Below are positions 42,440 through 51,478 of a DNA stretch of 64,000 bases, piece after piece; position 1 is the stretch's first letter; the number at the start of each line of letters is the position of its first letter. Position numbers and translations under genes: made by a program. This DNA comes from Erginobacter sp964587835 (GTDB lineage Bacteria > Auribacterota > Erginobacteria > Erginobacterales > Erginobacteraceae). Location: positions 1-64,000 of the forward strand of contig CAZPMN010000009.1 of the NCBI GenBank assembly GCA_964587835.1. The letters run 5' to 3'. A model generated the notes under the pieces. The model did not search any database. It was not told where the DNA came from and worked only from the letters and a program-made list of their open reading frames with translations.

Positions 42440-43566
42440 CTTCTCACCCCCCCCCGCCGGGAAAGAATCTCCCGGTAGATCCGGACGTACCCGGCGACCA
42501 GCGCAGAGATCGACCAACCCGCCACCTTCTCCCGGGCGGCGGTGGCTCGCTGCTGCCGGAGCCCGGCGGAGCGGCTGGAAAGGAGAAAGCTGATCCCTGC
42601 CGCCGCCGACGAGGTGTCATCCGGATCTACCAGGGCGGCGCATCCCCCGTCGAGAAGTTCCCGGTGGGAAGGGATGTCGGAGACCAGCAGGGGCGTCCGG
42701 CAGGCCATCGCCTCCATCACCGTATTTGACATCCCCTCGTAATCACTCAGGCTGATAAAGAGATCAGCCGCCTTCATCAGCGACCAGACTCTTTCGGTAT
42801 TCACAAATCCGGTGAAACTAACCCGGCCGGCAACCCCTATCTCCCGGGCGTGGGTTTCCAGTTTGCCCTGCTCCTTGCCCCGACCGCAGATGACCAGTTT
42901 GAAATCCGTTCCCCGGACGGCGGCGGCGGAGTCTATAATCCGACCCACCATCTTCTGTTGGGCCAGCCGGCCGGCATAGAGAACAAATTTCTGGCCCGGA
43001 CCGATCCCCAGCTCTTCCCGGTCGGCCGGAACCGCCAGCTCAATCTCCTCCAGGGGCAGGCCGTTGGGAACGACATACCCTGGTTTTTCCGGATAAAGAT
43101 CCCGCCAGTAATCCGCACCCCCGGAGGAGTTGGCGGCCACGGCCGCGGCACGGCGGCCCAGGAATGCTCGCGCGCCGGCCTTCCAGCTCTTCCGGTAAAA
43201 TTGGGCGCAGTTCGGTTCCCGAATTATCCAGGGGCAACGGCCGGAGACCGCCGCCAGTCCCCCCAGGATATCGGTCTGTGGGTTCCAAGTCTGGATAAGG
43301 TCAGGTTCGGTCTCCCGGACCATCCGCCGGAGCCGGGAGAACAGGCGGGGATCGTAGTTACTCCACCCGCCCAGCCAGTCCAAGGAGATCCCCGCCGGCC
43401 ATGCGGGTTGGCCTGTCGCTGCCTTCTGCACAGTGACGATATGGACCTGATGGCCGATCTTCGCCAGCCCCCGGGCCAGATAGCCGAGTTGCCGTTCGGC
43501 GCCCCCGGCTTCCAAGCCGGGGATGACCATCATCAGACGCCACCGCCCGCGGCTCCTCCTGCTCAT
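42436..43566 (-). CDS. GT4-type glycosyltransferase
   Basis: A 376-residue GT-B enzyme. VIPGLEAGGAERQLGYLARGL is a frequent opening of capsular GT4 proteins; YVVPNGLPLEEI forms the hinge and SDYEGMSNTVMEAMACRTPLLVSD the C-terminal donor motif. It overlaps both neighbours by four bases, so the polymerase gene, this gene and the next GT gene are translationally coupled. Confidence 0.92.
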   Translation of the reverse strand: MSRRSRGRWRLMMVIPGLEAGGAERQLGYLARGLAKIGHQVHIVTVQKAATGQPAWPAGISLDWLGGWSNYDPRLFSRLRRMVRETEPDLIQTWNPQTDILGGLAAVSGRCPWIIREPNCAQFYRKSWKAGARAFLGRRAAAVAANSSGGADYWRDLYPEKPGYVVPNGLPLEEIELAVPADREELGIGPGQKFVLYAGRLAQQKMVGRIIDSAAAVRGTDFKLVICGRGKEQGKLETHAREIGVAGRVSFTGFVNTERVWSLMKAADLFISLSDYEGMSNTVMEAMACRTPLLVSDIPSHRELLDGGCAALVDPDDTSSAAAGISFLLSSRSAGLRQQRATAAREKVAGWSISALVAGYVRIYREILSRRGGVRR

Positions 43567-44861
43567 TCAACTCCCCCGTCTATCTTTCCGCCCTGGACGA
43601 AAGCGATCACCCCCAGAGCCAGGAAGACCGTCCGCTCCCCGAGAATGCTCCCGGTTATCCCGTAGACGGCGAACGCCGCCAGGAGGCCGAGCATCACCGC
43701 ATCCTCCATCCCCCGCGGCCGGGGCGACGCCCGCCGGATCCCCCGGACGATCAGGGTGCCTAAAGCGGCCAGAAAGATTATCAGACCGACGATTCCGAAC
43801 TCGGCAAGAATCTGGAGGTAGGTCTGATGAGGGATAAGGGGGCCTTCGGAATCGGAGGTGTAGGTATCCTTGATCGCCTCGGTCGACCGTTCCAGTCCCA
43901 GACCGGTCCAGAAATACTTGTCCAACGCCCCCAGATAATCCGACCAGATATCCCGGCGCATCGACCAGTTGCTCTCCTGGATGTTCTCCACGGTCACCCG
44001 GCTGCTCACAGTCCGGTAGATGTCGGCCGGCAGCAGACCGGCGGCGGCGATGATCAGGCAGACCAAAGCCAGCGCCCACCGGATCTTCTTGACCAGGGGG
44101 AGGTAGAGAGTAACCACCAGCCCGCCGACAGCCAGGGCAACCAGGGTATTCCGAGAGACCGAGGCCAGCATCCCATAAAAACCCGCCAGGACAAAGAGTG
44201 CGCTGGCCATCCGGGGCCGGCGGCCGGGACTTTCGCCCAGGAAGACGGCCAGGTTGAGAAAACAGCAGACCAGCCCGGCCATCCCCAGGGCGTTGGGACT
44301 TAAAAACCCCCCGGTGGACCGGGCAAACCCCTGGATAGCGTCGACCGTCTCATGCCCCCCCAGGATCAGGGAGAGGGAAAAACCAAAGCCGTAGGCGAGC
44401 GCGGTGAGACGCAGTTCCCCCCGGTCCTTGAGGAGCGAAGAAACCGCGTAAGCCAGCGCGGCGAAGAGGAAGAAACGCACAACCATAATCCCACGGGATG
44501 GAGCGTAGAGAGCGTAACCCGCCTGCTCGTAGAGGATCCCCGTGTAGCCGAAGGTGAACTCGCCGGGACAGAAGACCAGATAAGCAAGAAAGGTATGGAC
44601 CGAAACAAAGATAATGAAGAGGTGGTACGGCAGGGGGAACGATCGGAACCGGTCCCGCCCCAGGAACAGCCAGTAAACAACCAGGGCCACGGCCGTGGAT
44701 GGGAAAATCCGGGAGGCGTTAAAGAGGTAGATAGTCTTCTGCAGGCCGGGGCCCCAGGTGGAGAAAAAGGACACTCCGAGGATAAGAAGAACCCGGATAG
44801 GTTCCGGCGGACGATCCTCTCCGGCCGGCTTCGGAAATGTTTGCTTGCTCTCGGATACCAT
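43563..44861 (-). CDS. O-antigen ligase/polymerase (Wzy-like), first copy
   Basis: A 432-residue protein with about twelve membrane helices and the Wzy_C-type block RSTGGFLSPNALGMAGLVCCF (residues near 190), followed by VALAVGG and a periplasmic loop with an IWSDYLGALDKYFWTGLG segment and PHQTYLQILAEFGIVGLIIF, which carries the conserved His of ligases. It would polymerise or ligate lipid-linked repeats in the periplasm. A second member of the superfamily occurs at 47358. Confidence 0.9.
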   Translation of the reverse strand: MVSESKQTFPKPAGEDRPPEPIRVLLILGVSFFSTWGPGLQKTIYLFNASRIFPSTAVALVVYWLFLGRDRFRSFPLPYHLFIIFVSVHTFLAYLVFCPGEFTFGYTGILYEQAGYALYAPSRGIMVVRFFLFAALAYAVSSLLKDRGELRLTALAYGFGFSLSLILGGHETVDAIQGFARSTGGFLSPNALGMAGLVCCFLNLAVFLGESPGRRPRMASALFVLAGFYGMLASVSRNTLVALAVGGLVVTLYLPLVKKIRWALALVCLIIAAAGLLPADIYRTVSSRVTVENIQESNWSMRRDIWSDYLGALDKYFWTGLGLERSTEAIKDTYTSDSEGPLIPHQTYLQILAEFGIVGLIIFLAALGTLIVRGIRRASPRPRGMEDAVMLGLLAAFAVYGITGSILGERTVFLALGVIAFVQGGKIDGGVE

Positions 44862-44902
44862 CTTCGTGCCCTTTGCCGCCGGTGTGCCGGGGCCGGTGGG
44901 GG

Positions 44903-45979
44903 TCAGTAATCCAAATCGGGCTGGCGCAGATCGGGCCGCTTCAAGGCGTCAACCAGGTGGAGATATTCCGGCCAGAAGTGCCCCCGGTGGAAGTTGCGGG
45001 ACCGGTCGAAATACCCCGGACAATCGAAGATGGCCCGCGGTTGGAAGGTATAACTGATTTCGCAGAAGACCGGCCGATCATCTGGAGTGATCAGGAAGTC
45101 GTAAGCCATCGACTGGAATTTCATCTCCCCCGAAACCCGGAAAGCTATTTCGACGCAGCGGAGGTCGGCCTGATCCAGGTCGTAATCGATTATCCCGCTT
45201 CCGGAGGCGCGGAAATCCCCGGGCCGGGCGGCCCGCCGGAAGATAAAGGCCCGCTCCCCGATCACGGTAACCCGGGTATCGAAGCGGTTCTCCGGGATGA
45301 AATCCTGGAAGAGGGCATAATTTTTATGGACCCGCCAGAAGGGAGAGACATCGATCCCCTTCCCGAGTCGGTAAAGATTTCCCGCCAGGTGATGCATTTC
45401 CCGGCGAAGGCTGAAGTGCCGAAAGCGGATACTGCCGGCGTGGATGAACTTTTCCGGATATATTCCCCGCCCGAACATCCGCTTGATCAACCGGCAGGCC
45501 TGGCGCCGGTCTTCGACCAGGATCACGTTCTGGGAACCAGCCCCACCCCGGAGCTTGAAGACCGTCGGGTAATCCGCTCCGGCCGCCCAGTCGAGGGCGT
45601 CGGCGAGGTCCCAGAAGACGTGGCTGGGAACCATCGGGAAGCCGCGGGATTGCAGCAGCAAGTACTGTTTAACCTTGTCGTCGTAATGCCAACAGGTGTT
45701 GAGGTCGGGGAAACAGGGAATCCGGAGATGCTGCTCGACTACGGGAAGAAGGTCGAGGGCCAGCTGCCGGTCGGAGTCCCACTGGCTCCAGCGGAGGATG
45801 AACAGATCAAGCCCTCGGACCCTTTCCCAGAAATCGGGCCGGGAACATTCCAGCCGGAGGCACTCAATCCCGTTGTGGCCGAGAATCTCCTCGTAGGCCG
45901 TGTTGACGGCCACGATCCTGCCGTTGGGATCCCGGGTCTGGCAGATGCCGACCCGGGGATTGGCTGGCCGAGTTTTCAC
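44903..45979 (-). CDS. ATP-grasp-domain protein
   Basis: This 358-residue protein resembles RimK/ATP-grasp carboxylate-amine ligases: YDDKVKQYLLLQSRGFPMVPS is the usual helix before the grasp domain, PTVFKLRGGAGSQNVILV matches the nucleotide-binding strand (K-x-RGGxGS), and the C-terminal YDFLITPDDRPVFCEISYTF holds metal ligands. Such enzymes join a carboxylate to an amine with ATP. Inside a glycan locus it could attach an amino acid to a uronic acid or amino sugar. The first 100 residues are less certain. It lies between the polymerase and a lipoprotein gene. Confidence 0.85.
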   Translation of the reverse strand: MKTRPANPRVGICQTRDPNGRIVAVNTAYEEILGHNGIECLRLECSRPDFWERVRGLDLFILRWSQWDSDRQLALDLLPVVEQHLRIPCFPDLNTCWHYDDKVKQYLLLQSRGFPMVPSHVFWDLADALDWAAGADYPTVFKLRGGAGSQNVILVEDRRQACRLIKRMFGRGIYPEKFIHAGSIRFRHFSLRREMHHLAGNLYRLGKGIDVSPFWRVHKNYALFQDFIPENRFDTRVTVIGERAFIFRRAARPGDFRASGSGIIDYDLDQADLRCVEIAFRVSGEMKFQSMAYDFLITPDDRPVFCEISYTFQPRAIFDCPGYFDRSRNFHRGHFWPEYLHLVDALKRPDLRQPDLDY

Positions 45980-45995
45980 CTACGCCCCGCCCTGG

Positions 45996-47225
45996 TTAGT
46001 CTCCGCCGGCGGCGGGTTCTCCCGGGTCCGCCCGCCAGCCCAGGTGCACCTGGTCCCCGTGCGGGCGCCGGTTGTCCCGGTCATAGAGAATGGTTTGCAT
46101 CTTGTAGGGGATCGGGCGGGCTTCAATCTCGCTGGAGATGAGGACATGCTCACCCGCCCGCCAATCGCCGGTGGGGGGCTGGGGCCGGAAAGACCACTCC
46201 TCACTCCGCTTCCCCAGCTGTTTCCGTTGCTCGGAGAGTAACTCCAGGTGGTTCTCGTCCACCACTCCGTAAAGGGTGATCAGGCAGTCGAAATTGAGCG
46301 GACGATTGACCTGGAAGAGGTAATCAACCCGGTAGCGATCTTCCCCGATCCGCCGGAAGTCAAAGGCCAGCAGATCGGCTTCCGGGCAGAGCGCACCCAG
46401 GGATTCGGTCCCCTCCTGCAGCTCTTTGGCTTTTTCCAGAAAGGCTTCCCGCACCTTCGGCAGGTTATCGCAATCCCCCTCCAGGCGGTAGAGGTCGATC
46501 AGGCTGGCGGCCCCTTTGATGCTCTCGATCAGGACCTCCTCCGTCACCCCCCGCCGCCAGCCCAGCTGGACGGTTTGACCGTGCCGGCCCGGTTCCCGCG
46601 AGGGGTCGTAAAAGATCATCGACAGGTTATAGGGGATGGGGGAAGCGTTAACGTGCTGGGAGAGAAATATTTCCTTCCCCGGCGTCCAGGTGCTGGTGGC
46701 CGGCGATGGAATGAGCTGCCAGAACTCGCTCTTCTTGCCGGCCGCTCGCCTCGGACCGGAGATGCGGTCAAGATGCTCGGGAGCCACCGTTCCGTAAAGA
46801 CCGATCCGGAGATCCTGCTCAAAGGGCTGGTTGACCCGGAAGAGGTAATCGGCGCGGTAGTCGGCGGGACCAACCTTCCGGTAGTCGAAAGCGATCAGGT
46901 CGGCCTCAGGGCAGGGACTGCCCAGCGGGGAGAGGGTGGAGACAAGTTCAGCCAGGCGCTGTTCGAGGGCGTCTTTCGCCTCGGCGGAATCCCCACCCCG
47001 AAGGCGGTATTCTTCCCTCATCCGGTAGATGGCGATCGGATCACCGGCGGATCGGATGCGACCGATCAGAACCTCATCGCTCAGAACTTTCCCCGTGGCT
47101 GTGGATTGAAACCAGGCCGGGTCTTCCGGAGCCTGAGAACAGCCGAAGATGGAGACCAGCGCGATGGCCATCAGCAGCGGCAGACACCGGCAGGGTATCC
47201 GAATAATCCAGCAAGAACTTCTCAT
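45996..47225 (-). CDS. two-module lipoprotein, second member of the family
   Basis: A 409-residue lipoprotein with lipobox SIFGC. It has two nearly identical modules of about 170 residues, each with a helical lead (RIRSAGDPIAIYRMREEYRL or SIKGAASLIDLYRLEGDCDN), DYLFRVNQPFEQDLRIGLYG or DYLFQVNRPLNFDCLITLYG, a W-containing PxPxTxxWxxGE segment and a strand ending SMIFYD or QTILYD with a final LGW. It is the paralogue of the product at 31463-32650. The modules look like beta-sandwich domains seen at the periplasmic end of some glycosyltransferases. Function unknown; probably held at the membrane and linked to glycan export. Confidence 0.8.
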   Translation of the reverse strand: MRSSCWIIRIPCRCLPLLMAIALVSIFGCSQAPEDPAWFQSTATGKVLSDEVLIGRIRSAGDPIAIYRMREEYRLRGGDSAEAKDALEQRLAELVSTLSPLGSPCPEADLIAFDYRKVGPADYRADYLFRVNQPFEQDLRIGLYGTVAPEHLDRISGPRRAAGKKSEFWQLIPSPATSTWTPGKEIFLSQHVNASPIPYNLSMIFYDPSREPGRHGQTVQLGWRRGVTEEVLIESIKGAASLIDLYRLEGDCDNLPKVREAFLEKAKELQEGTESLGALCPEADLLAFDFRRIGEDRYRVDYLFQVNRPLNFDCLITLYGVVDENHLELLSEQRKQLGKRSEEWSFRPQPPTGDWRAGEHVLISSEIEARPIPYKMQTILYDRDNRRPHGDQVHLGWRADPGEPAAGGD

Positions 47226-47286
47226 GGAGACGCCTCCTCATTCATCCGTTAATTTGGGCAAGACCGGTGGGAACCGATTAGGGATA

Positions 47287-47316
47287 AAGTTATCTTAAAT
47301 ACGAGTGATCTGTCAA
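47287..47316 (-). promoter_or_regulatory. promoter for the second lipoprotein gene
   Basis: On the minus strand TTGACA (47316-47311), 18 bases and TAACTT (47292-47287). The predicted start lies about 55 bases before the ATG at 47225. The -35 box overlaps one arm of the hairpin at 47314-47338. Confidence 0.45.
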
Positions 47317-47338
47317 TCCCGCCTTCCCGGCGGGATTG
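47314..47338. terminator. GC-rich hairpin after the second polymerase gene
   Basis: CAATCCCGCC and GGCGGGATTG, ten-base arms around TTCCC. It lies 20 bases downstream of the stop of the minus-strand polymerase gene (47358) and just upstream of the lipoprotein promoter. No T-run follows, so it may be a weak terminator or attenuator. Confidence 0.4.
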
Positions 47339-47357
47339 CTTTCCCACGGCAACAAAT

Positions 47358-49532
47358 TCAGCGTTCGCCGGGATGGGTCGTCCGGAAGAACCAGATATCT
47401 CCCTTCACTACCCCGTACCGTCCCCAAGCGTTCACCCGCCAAAAGTAAACGGTACCCGCACTAAGGCTATGTTTCCACCGGATACGGTTTTCCTTCAGAC
47501 CGGACCTGGAGGGGTATTCCGGCTCTTGCTCTCCCGCCGACCAGAGAAAAAAGTCATAGGAGACAGCGGCGTTACAGTCCGACCACTCGAAGACCACTTC
47601 ATCCGGTGGAACTTTGGACCGGCGGTTGGCCGGAACCGGGGACGAAGGTTCGGTCACCAGGTTCTTTCCCATCTCTTCCCGGATTGCGGCGGCCTCCGCC
47701 AACCGCCCTTCATCCCGATAGATCTGGATCAGTCTCTGGCAGAAGTAGGGAGAGTGGGGATTGTAACCGAAGAGCTTCACCCCCCGCTCCAACAGTGCGC
47801 GGAACCGGCGGTAATCGGTGCGGCGGCGGGCCAGTTCCGTCAAGTAGACCAGGCTGCTCCGATCGGCGGGGTGAAGGGCGAGAGCCCGGCGGGCGAACTG
47901 TTCCGCGACTGCAGGGAGATCGAGATCAAGGGCCAGGGCAGCAAACTGGTGGCAGGTTATGTGCCTCATATTCGCGTCGAAGAGCATCGTGGGAAGGACC
48001 TGATCGGCAAGCCGGCGAATACTATCCTGGGCACGGAAAAGCTCATAGGTAATCTCTCTTTGGACGTGTTCCACGACTCGCGGGGAATAGCGCTCCGGAT
48101 TTTCCAGCACTTCCCGGTAGGAGATAATCTTTTCCAAGGCCTCGCCCTCCTGCCGGAATATCCGGTCTCCGCGAATCGAGTAACCGACTGCCAATGCGAA
48201 GAGCAGAAGCCAGAGAACGGCCAGAAGATTGAGGCCCCCCATCAGCAGTCGGGGAAACCGTGCCCGCCAGAGGTATGGTGACCCGACGGAGCAGTTGAGG
48301 ATCGCCGCCGCCCCGGCGAACCAGATCTGAGTGCTGACCTTCTCCGAGGTGAAGGTGGTGAACTGCATAACGGCAACTGCGATTACCGCCGCCCCGGCCG
48401 CCAGAACCAGACCGCTTCCCCTCCCCTTCCAGGCCAGGCGCAGGAGAAGGACAAAGGCCAGGATGAAGAGCAGTGCGCCGGGCAAACCCAGTTCGACGTA
48501 TGCCTGCAGGTAATCGTTATGAACTTCATAGTTCAGGGTATTGACTTTTCCCTCAGGGGAATTAATGGTCGCCACCACGGGGAAGCCGCCGAATCCGGCC
48601 CCGGTTAGAGGGGCGGTAACCCCGAGGACCGGACGCCAGAACTGGATCCGCTGCCGGGGGTTGAGAATGGTTCGGGCCGCCTGGGCGAAACTGAGTTTGC
48701 CCCGGAAAGAACTCTCTCCCCCTACCGGCAGCCCCACTGAATAAGCGAGCAGCAGAGAGAGTCCGAACGGAATTAGCAGGAAAAGGAGTTTTTTCCGGTA
48801 ACGGGGAACCAGCCGCCAGCTGGCGGCGGCGGTCCAGATCATCCCTGCCAGGAGACCGACCCAGGCGCCGCGGGTTTTTCCCAGAAGCAGGAAGGTTGCA
48901 CTCAGGACCAGGGAAAGAAAGGGGATGATGGAAGACGGCCGGCGGCGGCGCAGATAGGTCCTGAAGAGGAAGGGGAAGGTGACCAGCAGATACATACTGG
49001 CGTAATTGCGCGATCCGAGAGTGGCGCGAGGAACGGCGGTGCCCGGCAGATCCTTGATCAAGGAAAAAGCGGGGAAAAAATACTGCAGAATTCCAATCGC
49101 CGATACCGCACCGACGAGAAGACAGAAAGCCGACCAGAATGGCCCCGAGTCCCAGAAGCGAGTCCGACGTGCCAGCAGGTAGGCCAGGGTGGGGAGGAGG
49201 AGCGCCAGCCAGCGTTCGAAACCGGCCCGGGGCGACGGCGTCCAGGACAGGGAGAGCAGGGCCCACCCCAGATAGGCCAACCAGACCGCTCCCAGCGGGG
49301 ACAATTTGAACTCCCCAGCCCGGGAAGGTGGCAAAAGGGCGAGACCGATCCCCACCGTCAGGGCCGCCCATAGGGTCTTGGGGAGGTAGTTGCCTGACAT
49401 CATCCCCGGCAGGCAGGCCAGGACAACCAGGGAAACTAGGAACCAGACAACCGCTCCCCGAATTGAACCGGGATCTACCGGACCCCGCGAACTACCCGGT
49501 CCGGGTTTCCTTATCTTGCGTTTTCCGCCCAT
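47358..49532 (-). CDS. O-antigen ligase-domain protein with TPR and C-terminal Fn3-like module
   Basis: A 724-residue protein. About twelve helices up to residue 455 form a Wzy/O-antigen ligase core, with LGSRNYASMYLLVTFPF and the HNDYLQAYVELGLPGALLFI periplasmic-loop motif that carries the catalytic His. Residues 455-640 are a soluble, helix-rich region with TPR-like repeats (ALDLDLPAVAEQFARRALALHP). The final 80 residues (VVFEWSDCNAAVSYDFFLWS, RIRWKHSLSAGTVYFWRVNAWG) look like a fibronectin type III-like domain. The ligase-TPR fusion is known in exopolysaccharide loci; the Fn3-like tail is less usual. Confidence 0.87.
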   Translation of the reverse strand: MGGKRKIRKPGPGSSRGPVDPGSIRGAVVWFLVSLVVLACLPGMMSGNYLPKTLWAALTVGIGLALLPPSRAGEFKLSPLGAVWLAYLGWALLSLSWTPSPRAGFERWLALLLPTLAYLLARRTRFWDSGPFWSAFCLLVGAVSAIGILQYFFPAFSLIKDLPGTAVPRATLGSRNYASMYLLVTFPFLFRTYLRRRRPSSIIPFLSLVLSATFLLLGKTRGAWVGLLAGMIWTAAASWRLVPRYRKKLLFLLIPFGLSLLLAYSVGLPVGGESSFRGKLSFAQAARTILNPRQRIQFWRPVLGVTAPLTGAGFGGFPVVATINSPEGKVNTLNYEVHNDYLQAYVELGLPGALLFILAFVLLLRLAWKGRGSGLVLAAGAAVIAVAVMQFTTFTSEKVSTQIWFAGAAAILNCSVGSPYLWRARFPRLLMGGLNLLAVLWLLLFALAVGYSIRGDRIFRQEGEALEKIISYREVLENPERYSPRVVEHVQREITYELFRAQDSIRRLADQVLPTMLFDANMRHITCHQFAALALDLDLPAVAEQFARRALALHPADRSSLVYLTELARRRTDYRRFRALLERGVKLFGYNPHSPYFCQRLIQIYRDEGRLAEAAAIREEMGKNLVTEPSSPVPANRRSKVPPDEVVFEWSDCNAAVSYDFFLWSAGEQEPEYPSRSGLKENRIRWKHSLSAGTVYFWRVNAWGRYGVVKGDIWFFRTTHPGER

Positions 49533-49586
49533 AAGGGAGGGGAAGTCCGGTTATCCCGGATGAATGGTTTCCGGGCGGATGGGCGG

Positions 49587-51329
49587 CTATCCTTCCCGAA
49601 TCAGCTCACCGAGGATCAGATACAGCGCCCCCGTAATTATGCCCAGCATCATTGCGATCAAGACGATCCGCGTCCGGGACGGCCCCACCTTGAGTGGGTC
49701 GGCCTGAGCCTGGAAGAGGAGAACCGTCCCGCTTCGGGAAACATCTTCCATCGTCACCCGCAACAGTTCCACCTCCTCCGCCCGGGCGGCCAGGGAGGAA
49801 CGCACCTCGGAGAGGTTCTCGATCTCCCGCTGCTGACGGCCCAGCCGGGTCTCACCGGAGAGGACGATCTTCTCCAGCCGGGCTATCTCCCGTCGCAATT
49901 CGTCGAGCTGGGCTCTCTTCGCCGTCAGTTCCGCCTCCATCCCGGCCAGTTCTTTCTCCCCGGACTCCAGCTTCTGCCGGTCCTCCTTGTAGGATTGTTC
50001 GTAGTAGGCCAGCAGTTCCCGGTCCTTGTTGACGGCGTTTTGGAGATCCTTCCGCCGCGCTTCCAGGGGAGAGATCTCCCGGTTCAACTTGAGAACCTCG
50101 GCCCGAATATTTTCCAGTTCCATCTGTCCGGCGGCGACCTTGTTCTTCAGCCCGGTGATCTCGGCCGAGAGTCTGACCATCTCCTTCTGGGTTTCTTCGA
50201 AAACCGGGTTTGGACTCTCCGTCCTCATCATCGGCAGCTCGCTGAGCTTCTTCGCGCCACTCTCCAGGTAGGTTTCCCAGAGCTTGTCGTCCCCGATCGC
50301 TTTGCTCATCACGATCTTCTCATCGAGTTTTGCCAATTCCTCCCGAAGCTTGGCCAAGGTCGGTTCCCGGGTGGAGAGTTCGGTTCGGGCCGTAAGAATC
50401 TCTCCCGAGAGATCCTCAATCTGCTGCTTCCTGATTTTCAGCAGGATGTACTTGTCATTAAGCCTGCTCGTCTCTTCAAACTCGGCTAACGCTTTTTCAT
50501 TTGCTCTCAGGCTCCGGATTGTCCGGGCGATCCTTCCGGCCAGATCCCCCGATTCCGGAGGAATATATTCGGGATCATCGGCCAACTTCCGGGAAAATAC
50601 CTCCCCGGCCCAGGACCCCTCGATCTCCTGCCCCGATAAAGAGGTCTTCAACTGCTCCAGGACGGCGCGCCGGGTGGCAACCACCTCCTTTAGCGAAAGA
50701 ACCTCCTGGGAGATTCGGGAATACAGCTCCTGGTTCTTCCCCAGGAGCAGTTTGTTCACGGTCAGGTTGGACTCCAGGCGGGTGGCAGTGTACTCCTCTT
50801 CACTCTCCAGCAAGGATTTGTTCACCTTCTCGTAGATGCCGGCGGTGAACGAGCCCAATTCATCGACCCCGCTCTGATAGATCTCTCTTGTCTTCCGCAG
50901 GACGGCCGCCGCCCAAAGGTTGGCCACGGCCATCGAAAGTTCCGGGTCGGCCGTGGTGACGGTCAGGGTGACGATAGGCAGCGGGAGACGTTCCCGGCTC
51001 TGGTCCCGTTTGACAGAAGTGGAGAGCGACTTCTGGAAGCGGCGGAAATCACGGTCTTTCTCGATGATGCCCTTTTTGATAAGTTCCTGGAAGAGGTCCC
51101 ATTTCACCCGGGTGGACTCGACCAGGGAGCGGAGAGTCTCGACACTGAGGGGCGGGTTTTCCCCGGTCAGCGTCATCTCCGGCCGCTGAACGCTGATCGC
51201 CGCCGAAGCGCTGTATTTATTGGGAATGAAGAGAGTAACCAGCGCCGTCAGCACCCCGACCGCCAGCGCGAAGACTAGCAGGCGCAGCCGGTGCTTATGC
51301 AGTATCTTGATAATGCCAAGTTCGTTCAT
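49587..51329 (-). CDS. Wzz/GumC-type polysaccharide co-polymerase
   Basis: A 580-residue chain-length or export regulator. LLVFALAVGVLTALVTLFIPNKYSASAAI is the first transmembrane segment and the entry to the Wzz domain, a long coiled coil covers residues 190-545, and IVLIAMMLGIITGALYLILGEL is the second membrane helix near the end. There is no C-terminal tyrosine kinase domain. The promoter at 51392-51420 and the GGAGGATAAG ribosome-binding site make it the probable first gene of the long minus-strand array. Confidence 0.92.
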   Translation of the reverse strand: MNELGIIKILHKHRLRLLVFALAVGVLTALVTLFIPNKYSASAAISVQRPEMTLTGENPPLSVETLRSLVESTRVKWDLFQELIKKGIIEKDRDFRRFQKSLSTSVKRDQSRERLPLPIVTLTVTTADPELSMAVANLWAAAVLRKTREIYQSGVDELGSFTAGIYEKVNKSLLESEEEYTATRLESNLTVNKLLLGKNQELYSRISQEVLSLKEVVATRRAVLEQLKTSLSGQEIEGSWAGEVFSRKLADDPEYIPPESGDLAGRIARTIRSLRANEKALAEFEETSRLNDKYILLKIRKQQIEDLSGEILTARTELSTREPTLAKLREELAKLDEKIVMSKAIGDDKLWETYLESGAKKLSELPMMRTESPNPVFEETQKEMVRLSAEITGLKNKVAAGQMELENIRAEVLKLNREISPLEARRKDLQNAVNKDRELLAYYEQSYKEDRQKLESGEKELAGMEAELTAKRAQLDELRREIARLEKIVLSGETRLGRQQREIENLSEVRSSLAARAEEVELLRVTMEDVSRSGTVLLFQAQADPLKVGPSRTRIVLIAMMLGIITGALYLILGELIREG

Positions 51330-51391
51330 CTTATCCTCCGTTGGTCTTTCTCACCTCGGGGGTTGCCTCACTCTCATTACGAAATGCAATC

Positions 51392-51420
51392 ATTCTACTT
51401 ACGATTACGAACGGTGTCAA
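51392..51420 (-). promoter_or_regulatory. strong sigma70-type promoter for the polysaccharide array
   Basis: On the minus strand TTGACA (51420-51415), 17 bases, TAGAAT (51397-51392). The predicted start is about 55 bases before the Wzz-like ATG. It is the best-matching promoter in the window and divergent to the GT2 gene. Confidence 0.65.
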
Positions 51421-51440
51421 GGCACGGCCAGTATTTTAAA

Positions 51441-51477
51441 TTGACAGTGCTGAAACGGAAATATAGGCTTCGCCTAT
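51441..51477 (+). promoter_or_regulatory. possible promoter and start-proximal hairpin of the GT2 gene
   Basis: TTGACA lies at 51441-51446, but the -10 at 17-base spacing (TAGGCT, 51464-51469) is poor. Directly before the ATG at 51479 is a hairpin ATAGGC-TTC-GCCTAT (51463-51477). No Shine-Dalgarno sequence is seen, so translation could start on a nearly leaderless mRNA. Confidence 0.3.
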
Positions 51478-51478
51478 T

